Source: Rhodobacter sp.
GTDB lineage: Bacteria > Pseudomonadota > Alphaproteobacteria > Rhodobacterales > Rhodobacteraceae
Assembly (NCBI GenBank): GCA_013824055.1
Contig: PNNE01000053.1
Coordinates: forward strand, 1-10,314
DNA: 10,314 bases
Direction: 5' to 3'
Shown here: piece after piece, positions 1 to 5,663 of the stretch
Position numbering within the stretch: position 1 is the stretch's first letter
How the letters are laid out: each line of letters begins with the position of its first letter
The notes under the pieces: generated by a model
What the model was told of the DNA's origin: nothing
Databases searched by the model: none
What the model saw: the letters and a program-made list of their open reading frames with translations, nothing else
Made by a program: the position numbers and the translations under genes

Positions 1-156
1 GACCTGGTTGTAGGGCAGCTCGATCGCCCCGTCGCCGTACAGCAGCAGCGCGGCCCCCGCGGCGACAAACCCGATGGCGGCAAAGACCCGCTGCCCGGTG
101 ATCAGCAAGAGCGCCATCGTGGCGAACATCAGCAGCGCGATCATCTCGTAGGACAT
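1..156 (-). CDS. TRAP transporter large permease, DctM-type (partial, N-terminus only)
   Basis: This is the first 52 codons of a gene that continues past base 1. The product begins MSYEMIALLMFATMALLL and continues with a GQRVFAAIGF segment, the usual opening of TRAP large (12-TM, DctM) permeases: a first hydrophobic helix (about residues 5-20), then a short turn and a second hydrophobic stretch. DctM is the channel-forming membrane subunit, which moves a substrate delivered by a periplasmic binding protein using a sodium gradient. The start ATG (154-156) abuts the DctQ stop codon (157-159) with no gap, so the two are almost certainly translated together. No binding-protein gene (DctP) lies inside the window; it is probably further left. 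The family assignment rests on a short N-terminus plus the adjacent DctQ. Confidence 0.85.
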   Translation of the reverse strand, partial: MSYEMIALLMFATMALLLITGQRVFAAIGFVAAGAALLLYGDGAIELPYNQV

Positions 157-666
157 TTACAGCCGTTCTCCACGCAGGGTCGCGACGTGCTTGAACACCA
201 GCGCGAAGGCCTGGAGCAGCATGAGCACCAGACAGACCGTCAGCAGCGCCTTGATCGGGATGGTCGAGGGGTTCCACATCGAGAACCGCCTCTCGTTCGT
301 CTCGATCGCGTATTGCAGCGACGAGATCGACCCGAACAGCATGACACCCAGATAGAAGATCATGCACCAGACCGTCACCAGGTCCAGCCTGGCCTTCCCG
401 CGGTCGGACAGGTTCGCGTACCACAGGTCCATCCGGACATGCGTGTTGTTCTTCAGCGTGATCGGTCCGCCCATGAAGTAATAGGCGGCCAGGGTGAACT
501 GGGTGAATTCGATGGCCCAGTGGATCGGGATGTTCAGGACGTTGCGCGTGACCGCGTCCAGCAGCAGCGTCGCAACCATCAGGAAGATCAACGCGGCGGC
601 AAGGTAGCCGACGTAATCGGAGATCCTGTCGACAATGCGGACATAGGCCTTGATCAGGTGCGGCAT
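157..666 (-). CDS. TRAP transporter small permease subunit, DctQ-type
   Basis: This 169-residue protein has four hydrophobic helices (about residues 18-38, 50-69, 94-116 and 136-160). It carries family-typical features: a VTRNVLNIPIHWAIEFTQF segment, in which a charged/aromatic stretch leads into helix 2, and a hydrophilic NNTHVRMDLWYANLSD linker before helix 3. DctQ pairs with DctM in the inner membrane to form the membrane part of a tripartite TRAP importer. It lies 25 bp after the DeoR-type regulator gene and directly abuts dctM, so the three appear to form one leftward operon. The upstream ACAGGCG gives only a modest ribosome binding site. The substrate cannot be read from DctQ. The neighbouring kinase and dehydrogenases suggest a polyol or a related hydroxylated compound, by inference only. 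Confidence 0.93.
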   Translation of the reverse strand: MPHLIKAYVRIVDRISDYVGYLAAALIFLMVATLLLDAVTRNVLNIPIHWAIEFTQFTLAAYYFMGGPITLKNNTHVRMDLWYANLSDRGKARLDLVTVWCMIFYLGVMLFGSISSLQYAIETNERRFSMWNPSTIPIKALLTVCLVLMLLQAFALVFKHVATLRGERL

Positions 667-691
667 CGTGCGCCTGTCGCTGCGGTTCTGC

Positions 692-1450
692 TCAGGTCCA
701 CAGGTCCACTCCCCCGGCTTTCAGCGCCTCGCGGTGCGCCTTGTCCAACTGGCCGTCGCTGATGATCACGTCGACATCGTCGATGGCGCAGACCGCATAG
801 GCCGCCTGCCGTCCGAACTTGGTGGAATCCGCAAGGATCGTCACCGTCCGCGCGCCCTTGATCATCGCACGGGCAATCTGCGCTTCGTCAAGGCTTGCGT
901 CCATCGCGCCCTGGGCCGGGTCGACGGCCGCCACCGTCAGGATCGCCCGGTCGGCGCGAAAGGCCTGCAACTGCTCGATGACCGCGACGCCGGTGGTCTG
1001 GGCATTGTCGGCGCCGTACCGCCCGCCCAGAAGGTGGATCGCCGCATCGGCACCCGCTTGCGAAAGACGCTCGGCCAGACGGCAGGAATTGGTGATGATC
1101 GTCAGGTTCGGGATCGCGGCAAGGGGTTCGGCCGCGGCCAGAGTGGTCGATCCGGTGTCGATGAACAGGGTCTCGCCCGGCTCGATGGACCGGGCCAGGC
1201 GGCGGCCGATGGCGGCCTTGGCCTCGGCGGCGACAGTCCTGCGTTCATCGTGGCTTGGCTCGCGGATCAGTTGCCGGCGCCGCGCGCCGCCATGCACCTT
1301 CTGGACCCGGCCAAGCGCGTCCAGGCTGCCAAGATCGCGGCGGATCGTCTCCGCCGATACATCGAACCGGGCTGCAAGCATCTCGACCGACACTTCCCCT
1401 TCTCGCCGGATGATCGCCTCGATCTGAGGCTGTCGTTCGTGCGGCTTCAT
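692..1450 (-). CDS. DeoR/GlpR-family transcriptional regulator
   Basis: The 252-residue protein has the DeoR architecture. An N-terminal winged helix-turn-helix (about residues 6-56) includes VSAETIRRDLGSL and the family-typical HGGA after the wing. A C-terminal sugar-phosphate-sensing domain (about 75-235) shows IDTGSTT, ITNS, LLGG and ADSTKFGR blocks. In this family that domain usually binds a phosphorylated sugar or polyol and releases the DNA. Its closest familiar relative in pattern is GlpR, the glycerol-3-phosphate repressor. Three ATG codons lie in tandem (ends at 1456, 1453 and 1450). I chose the last because the only purine-rich stretch, GGGG (1457-1460), is six bases from it and touches the first; the longer form would add only two Met. 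The gene is divergent from the dehydrogenase/kinase operon and heads the TRAP operon, so it probably represses both, with a phosphorylated intermediate as inducer (inference). Confidence 0.93.
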   Translation of the reverse strand: MKPHERQPQIEAIIRREGEVSVEMLAARFDVSAETIRRDLGSLDALGRVQKVHGGARRRQLIREPSHDERRTVAAEAKAAIGRRLARSIEPGETLFIDTGSTTLAAAEPLAAIPNLTIITNSCRLAERLSQAGADAAIHLLGGRYGADNAQTTGVAVIEQLQAFRADRAILTVAAVDPAQGAMDASLDEAQIARAMIKGARTVTILADSTKFGRQAAYAVCAIDDVDVIISDGQLDKAHREALKAGGVDLWT

Positions 1451-1488
1451 CATCATCCCCAGACCAACCGACCGTCTCGGGCGACCCA

Positions 1489-1569
1489 GGTCAACAATTT
1501 TCTTGACCGAATGGTGAAATCCTGTGCCGCCCGTGCCGGTCAGCTTGACGGAAATGACCAAGTAGTCAA
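1489..1569. promoter_or_regulatory. Candidate operator region: cluster of TTGAC/GTCAA half-sites
   Basis: The 141-bp region between the divergent regulator and dehydrogenase genes holds four copies of the pentamer TTGAC or its complement: GTCAA at 1490-1494, TTGAC at 1503-1507, TTGAC at 1545-1549 and GTCAA at 1565-1569. About 0.3 would be expected by chance in this length at equal base composition. The first two make a perfect GGTCAA-N8-TTGACC inverted repeat (1489-1508). CTTGACCGAA (1502-1511) and CTTGACGGAA (1544-1553) are a 9/10 direct repeat exactly 42 bp apart, about four helical turns. DeoR proteins commonly bind repeated short half-sites, so these are the best candidates for the local regulator. 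Some copies also resemble -35 boxes, which would be occluded by binding. Confidence 0.45.
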
Positions 1570-1573
1570 TATC
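1545..1573 (+). promoter_or_regulatory. Possible sigma-70-type promoter of the dehydrogenase/kinase operon
   Basis: TTGACG (1545-1550) matches five of six bases of the -35 consensus. It is followed after 17 bp by AATATC (1568-1573), a weak -10 with three matches. This would start transcription near 1580 and leave a leader of roughly 18 bases before the ATG at 1598. The -35 coincides with a TTGAC half-site of the proposed operator, which fits repression by the adjacent DeoR-type protein. The -10 match is poor, so this is tentative. Confidence 0.35.
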
Positions 1574-1597
1574 TGTTGAAAACCTCGTGGCAAGTGA

Positions 1598-3010
1598 ATG
1601 AACCTCGCGGATCAGCCGGACAAGGGCACAGGATTTAAGGGCACAGGATTTGACGTCGCGGTGATCGGTGCCGGGGTGGTGGGCGCCGCGCTGGCGCGGG
1701 CGTTCACGCTGGACGGTGCAAGGGTTGTGGTCCTGGAAAAGGCAGTCGACGTGCTGGACGGTGCGTCGAAGGGCAACAGCGCCATCCTGCACACCGGCTT
1801 TGATGCTCCCGAGGCTTCGGTCGAACTGGCCTGCATCCGCGAGGGCTATGCGCTTTACCATGACATCCGCGACCGTCTGGGCCTGCCGCTGATCCAGGCC
1901 GGGGCACTGGTCCTGGCCTGGACCGAGGAGGAAGCGGCCGGGCTTCCCGCGCTGGTCGCGCAGGCAACGGCCAACGGCGTGACGGACGTGCAGCCCTTGA
2001 CCGGACCCCAGGCGCGGGTGCTGGAGCCCGCTCTGTCGCCAGCCGTCCGCGCGGGCTTTCGGGTGCCGGGCGAGCATCTGATCGACCCCTGGTCCGCTGC
2101 GCATGGCTATCTCTTGCAGGCCCTGGCCAATGGCGCGGCGCTGAAACGCCGGACCGAAGTGCTGGCGGGACGGCGGTCGGGCGACCGCTGGCATCTTGCG
2201 ACGACCTCGGGTGAGGTCTCGGCCAGCCTTGTCATCAACGCGGCGGGACTTTGGGGCGATGAGGTCGACCGCCGGCTCACCGGGGAAAGCTGGTTCACCA
2301 TCCGCCCGCGCAAGGGGCAGTTCGTCGTCTATGACAAGACCGCCGCCGCCCTGGCGGGCCATATCCTGCTGCCGGTCCCGACCAAGGTCACCAAGGGCAT
2401 CGTGCTGTGCCGCACTGCGTTCGGCAACCTTCTGGTCGGGCCGACTGCGGAGGACCAGGACGACCGCGACCACGCGACAGTCGAGCGGGCGACCTTGCAG
2501 GCGCTGATGCGGCGGGGAGAAGACATCCTGCCCGCCCTGGCCGGGCATGAGGTCACGGCAGTCTATGCCGGCCTTCGCCCGGCGACCGAGGCAAAGGAAT
2601 ACCGCATCCGCACCGATCTTGCGCCGGGCTACATCTGCGTCGGCGGGATCAGGTCCACCGGACTGTCGGCGGCCCTTGGCATAGCCGCGCATGTCGTGCG
2701 GCTGGCCGGGCGCAGTGGCACCGCGCTTGCCGACCCGATCTGGCCCAGGATGCCCAACATCTCGGTCGAGGGGGCCCGCGACTGGCAAAGCCCGGGACAT
2801 GGCGGGATCGTCTGTCACTGCGAACTGGTGACGCGGCGCGAGATCGAGGCGGCCCTCACCGGCCCCCTGGCCGCTGGCAGCCTTGCCGGTCTGAAGCGGC
2901 GGACACGGGTGACGATGGGGCGCTGTCAGGGCTTCTACTGCTCGGCCGAACTGGCGCGGATGACCGACGGGCACCTGCCCCAGCCGATGGTGGGGCCTTC
3001 GCATGACTGA
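1598..3010 (+). CDS. GlpA-like FAD-dependent dehydrogenase with C-terminal BFD-type [2Fe-2S] domain
   Basis: This 470-residue flavoprotein is of the DAO/GlpA type. It has a dinucleotide-binding GAGVVG (residues 24-29) followed by VVVLEK, and the family-typical GASKGNSAILHTGFDAP substrate-loop region. Next come an FAD-contacting VINAAGLWGDEV block and the late ICVGGIRSTGLSAALGIA motif. The C-terminus carries four cysteines, CHC (406-408) and CQGFYC (443-448), the pattern of the BFD-like [2Fe-2S] domain found at the end of GlpA. Members oxidise glycerol-3-phosphate or similar 2-hydroxy substrates and pass electrons onward. The stop overlaps the next gene's start by 8 bp, as expected for two subunits made together. 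The N-terminus has an unusual 15-bp in-frame duplication giving KGTGFKGTGF just before the nucleotide-binding strand. The ribosome binding site is weak, but no better start precedes the GxGxxG motif. The substrate is probably a phosphorylated polyol, by inference from the kinase. Confidence 0.9.
   Translation: MNLADQPDKGTGFKGTGFDVAVIGAGVVGAALARAFTLDGARVVVLEKAVDVLDGASKGNSAILHTGFDAPEASVELACIREGYALYHDIRDRLGLPLIQAGALVLAWTEEEAAGLPALVAQATANGVTDVQPLTGPQARVLEPALSPAVRAGFRVPGEHLIDPWSAAHGYLLQALANGAALKRRTEVLAGRRSGDRWHLATTSGEVSASLVINAAGLWGDEVDRRLTGESWFTIRPRKGQFVVYDKTAAALAGHILLPVPTKVTKGIVLCRTAFGNLLVGPTAEDQDDRDHATVERATLQALMRRGEDILPALAGHEVTAVYAGLRPATEAKEYRIRTDLAPGYICVGGIRSTGLSAALGIAAHVVRLAGRSGTALADPIWPRMPNISVEGARDWQSPGHGGIVCHCELVTRREIEAALTGPLAAGSLAGLKRRTRVTMGRCQGFYCSAELARMTDGHLPQPMVGPSHD
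1622..1651 (+). repeat. Perfect 15-bp tandem duplication at the 5' end of the dehydrogenase gene
   Basis: AAGGGCACAGGATTT occurs twice in a row (1622-1636 and 1637-1651) and encodes the pentapeptide KGTGF twice, in frame. The 12-bp core GGCACAGGATTT also occurs in inverted orientation upstream at 1517-1528, inside the divergent intergenic region. The tandem copy could be a recent slippage duplication. The third, inverted copy raises the possibility that the 12-mer is a protein-binding site. Confidence 0.9.
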
Positions 3011-4217
3011 GCCCGAGGTCATCGTGATCGGCAGCGGTCCGGCGGGCCTTGGTGCGGCCACCGCGCTGGCGCGGGCCGGGCGGCGCGTTCTGGTCCTGGA
3101 GCGCGAGGCGCAGGCAGGCGGCATCCCCCGACACTGCGGCCACCATCCGTTCGGGATGCGCGAGTTTCATCGCCTGCTGCGCGGCCCCGACTATGCCGCA
3201 CGCCTGACGAAGGCCGCCCTGGACGCCGGTGTCACCATCCGCACCCGCACGACCGTCATCGCGCTGCACCCTGGCGGCTTGGTCCAGATCACCGACGATG
3301 CGGGGCCTGCGACGCTGGCCGCGAAGGCCGTCCTTCTGGCAACCGGCGTTCGCGAGACCAGCCGGGCGGCCCGGCTGATCGGTGGGGAAAAGCCGGGCGG
3401 CGTCCTGTCGACCGGGGCCTTGCAGGGGATGGTCCATCTCAACGGCCAACGACCCTTCCGGCAGCCGGTGATCCTGGGCAGCGAACTGGTTGCCTTCTCG
3501 GCGCTGCTGACCTGCCGCCATGCCGGGATCAGACCCCTGGCGATGATCGAACCGGCAAGCCGGATCACGACGCGATCCCCGGCCCGCTGGCTGGCGGCGG
3601 CGATGCGGGTCCCGATCCTGCTGCACAGCGACATCATCGCGATTCATGGCCGGACGCGGGTGGACGGCGTGACCCTGGCCACCCCTGCCGGCCCAAGGGA
3701 TCTGCCCGCCGACGGAGTCATCGTCTCGGGCCGGTTTCGCCCTGATGCGGCGCTTTTGCTGGGCAGCCATCTTCCGATCGACCCCGGCTCTGGCGGGCCG
3801 GTGATCGACCGCTGGGGCCGCCTTTCCGATCCGGCATACTTCGCCTGCGGCAACCTGTTGCGCGGCGTGGAAACCGCGGGCTGGTGCTGGTCCGAGGGCC
3901 AGCGAACGGCACGTGCCATCCTTGCGGCCTTGCAGGACCAGCTGCCTGAACCGGCAGGTGCGCGGCTGAAGCTTGCCCACCCGGCGCTGCGTCTGGCGGT
4001 GCCACAGGTCATCGGCGCTGGTGCGGCGGGCTCGCCTCACGACCGCCTGCAAGTCCGGCTGGACCGCCCGGCGAAAGGCCAGTTGCGGCTGATGCAGGAC
4101 GGACGTGTCCTGGCCTCGACCCGGATCGACAGCCTGCCCGAACGCCGCCTGTCCCTGGCCTTGCCGCACGGACTTGGCCCGGGCCCGCTGACGCTGACGA
4201 TTGCCGAAGCGCCATGA
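3003..4217 (+). CDS. GlpB-like FAD/NAD(P)-binding oxidoreductase subunit
   Basis: This 404-residue protein has a pyridine-nucleotide-disulfide-oxidoreductase-type fold. There is an N-terminal FAD motif GSGPAG (residues 10-15) with VLVLERE ending at Glu33/Glu35, then GGIPRHCGHHPFG (39-51) with one cysteine at 45. This matches the conserved C-x-H-x-(G)FG region of GlpB-like partners of GlpA. An ATG block (LLATGVRE), an EKPGGVLSTGALQ segment and a late YFACGNLLRGVETAG motif follow. It is probably the second flavin subunit of the dehydrogenase, taking electrons from the GlpA-like partner. It overlaps the upstream gene by 8 bp and the downstream kinase by 4 bp (ATGA). After about residue 310 there is a roughly 90-residue tail, predicted mainly beta, with no cysteine motif. 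The DUF1667 or GlpC-type third subunit usual in related clusters is absent here. The function is an inference from family and context. Confidence 0.87.
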   Translation: MTEPEVIVIGSGPAGLGAATALARAGRRVLVLEREAQAGGIPRHCGHHPFGMREFHRLLRGPDYAARLTKAALDAGVTIRTRTTVIALHPGGLVQITDDAGPATLAAKAVLLATGVRETSRAARLIGGEKPGGVLSTGALQGMVHLNGQRPFRQPVILGSELVAFSALLTCRHAGIRPLAMIEPASRITTRSPARWLAAAMRVPILLHSDIIAIHGRTRVDGVTLATPAGPRDLPADGVIVSGRFRPDAALLLGSHLPIDPGSGGPVIDRWGRLSDPAYFACGNLLRGVETAGWCWSEGQRTARAILAALQDQLPEPAGARLKLAHPALRLAVPQVIGAGAAGSPHDRLQVRLDRPAKGQLRLMQDGRVLASTRIDSLPERRLSLALPHGLGPGPLTLTIAEAP

Positions 4218-5644
4218 AGATCGCAGCGGTCGATCAGGGCACGACAAGTACCCGGGTTCTGCTTCTGGGGACCGAGGGCCGCCTCACCCCGCTTTTGTCC
4301 CTGCCCCATGCCCAGACCTACCCCGCGCCCGGCCATGTCGAGCAGGATGGCGAAGAGCTGCTGGCCAACATCCGGCGCTGTCTGACGGCGGCCTCGGCGG
4401 AGGCGGTCGGCCTTGCCAATCAGGGAGAAAGCTGTCTCGCCTGGGATGCGCGGGACGGGCGGCCGATCTGCCCGGTCATCACCTGGCAGGACGACCGCAC
4501 CGCCGACGTGACCGCCGCGCTGGAGCGTGACGGGGCCGCAGCCTTGGTGATGGCGCGCGCCGGTCTGCCGCTGGATGCGTATTTCTCGGCCTCGAAGCTG
4601 GGCTGGATCATGCGTCACGTGCCCCGCGCGGCCGAGCTTGCAGCTCTTGGCCACCTGCGGCTGGGCACGACGGACGCCTTCTTTCGCGACCGGCTGACCG
4701 GGCGGTTCGAGACCGACCTCGCCACCGCCTCGCGCACCTCGCTGATGAACCTCGGGACCGGCACCTGGGACGCCGAGCTTTGTGCGCTGTTCGGCGTGCC
4801 GATGGCCTGCCTGCCGCTGATCGGGCCAACCTCGGGCGATCTGGGCCTGCTGCCCGGCGGCGCCCGGCTTGCCGCCTCGATCGTGGACCAGCAGGCGGCG
4901 CTTTTCGGACACGGCTGCCGCGAACCGGGTGCCGCCAAGGTGACCTTTGGCACCGGCGCCTTCGTCCAGTGTCTCACCACCGGGCTGGTGCGGCCGGACA
5001 GGCCCGGCCCCCTGCCGACCGTCGCCTGGCAGCCGAGCGGGAATCCGGTTGCTTATGCGCTGGATGGCGGGGTCTATGCCGCGGCCTCGGCGGTGAACTG
5101 GGCGGGCGAGCTTGGGCTGTTCCAGGACTTCCACTCGATTTCGGGCTTCGCCAAGCCGCCCGCCATCGACCGGGGCATTGCCTTCGTTCCTGCCCTGGCG
5201 GGTCTTGGCTGCCCGCATTGGACCCGCGCCGCCCGGGGCGCCTGGATGGGCCTGTCGCTGGCCGACGGCAAGGCCGACATGATGCAGGCGCTGCTGGAAG
5301 GCATCGCGCTGCGCACGGCCGAAGTGCTGGCGGCGATGGCTGCGCTGCAGCCGTTCCAGGGGCCGGTCTCGGTCGACGGGGGCCTGTCGCGCAACCCCTA
5401 TTTCATCCAGTTCCTGTCAGAGGTGGCAGGCCATGACCTGTTCCTGCCCGGTGAGACGGAACAGACCGCCGCAGGCCTGGCCCGCATGGCCGCCGAGGCT
5501 TTGGGTATCGGACGTGCCGAGCCGCGACCGGGGCGACTTGTCCGGGCGACGGACCACCGGCGCACCGACCGGCTGGACCGGTTCCAGGCCGCGCGCGAGG
5601 CGGTCGAGGGCTTTGCGCGCGCCACCACGGGACTGCCCGGCTAG
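4214..5644 (+). CDS. FGGY-family carbohydrate/polyol kinase, glycerol kinase-like
   Basis: The 476-residue protein aligns by eye along its whole length with glycerol kinase. It has the N-terminal phosphate-binding DQGTTSTR (residues 7-14), TWQDDRT (90-96), DAYFSASKLGWIM (121-133), the catalytic-base segment VDQQAALFG (224-232) with Asp225 and Gln226, and TFGTGAF (244-250). The late FVPALAGLGCPHW and SVDGGLSRNPYFIQF blocks belong to the ATP-binding half. Compared with the E. coli GlpK glycerol-binding residues, Glu72, Trp91, Tyr123, Asp225, Gln226 and Phe250 are kept. The Arg of the NQRET motif, however, is Gly71 here (NQGES). That suggests an altered or larger substrate pocket, so I give no gene symbol. 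The protein presumably phosphorylates the imported compound, whose product the two upstream flavoproteins oxidise. Last gene of the operon; its start overlaps the previous stop (ATGA). Confidence 0.92.
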   Translation: MKIAAVDQGTTSTRVLLLGTEGRLTPLLSLPHAQTYPAPGHVEQDGEELLANIRRCLTAASAEAVGLANQGESCLAWDARDGRPICPVITWQDDRTADVTAALERDGAAALVMARAGLPLDAYFSASKLGWIMRHVPRAAELAALGHLRLGTTDAFFRDRLTGRFETDLATASRTSLMNLGTGTWDAELCALFGVPMACLPLIGPTSGDLGLLPGGARLAASIVDQQAALFGHGCREPGAAKVTFGTGAFVQCLTTGLVRPDRPGPLPTVAWQPSGNPVAYALDGGVYAAASAVNWAGELGLFQDFHSISGFAKPPAIDRGIAFVPALAGLGCPHWTRAARGAWMGLSLADGKADMMQALLEGIALRTAEVLAAMAALQPFQGPVSVDGGLSRNPYFIQFLSEVAGHDLFLPGETEQTAAGLARMAAEALGIGRAEPRPGRLVRATDHRRTDRLDRFQAAREAVEGFARATTGLPG

Positions 5645-5663
5645 GCCTGCCCGGGGCGCTGCA

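Noticed and set aside
1457..3124. Long leftward open frame continuing upstream from the DeoR-type gene to 3124, making an apparent 810-residue protein
   Set aside because: The part beyond 1456 is antisense to the well-supported GlpA-like gene, is rich in Arg/Pro/Gly/Asp with no recognisable domain, and is a typical high-GC shadow. The regulator's own start and HTH fit its family length.
2856..5218. Long leftward open frames (to 4247 and to 5218) antisense to the GlpB-like and kinase genes
   Set aside because: They are compositionally biased shadows without family motifs. The rightward genes have full-length families, overlapping starts and clear active-site motifs.
5635..5657. Short inverted repeat CCCGG/CCGGG between the convergent kinase and permease stops
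   Set aside because: Only five pairs with a 10-base loop and no T-run on either strand; not enough to call a terminator.
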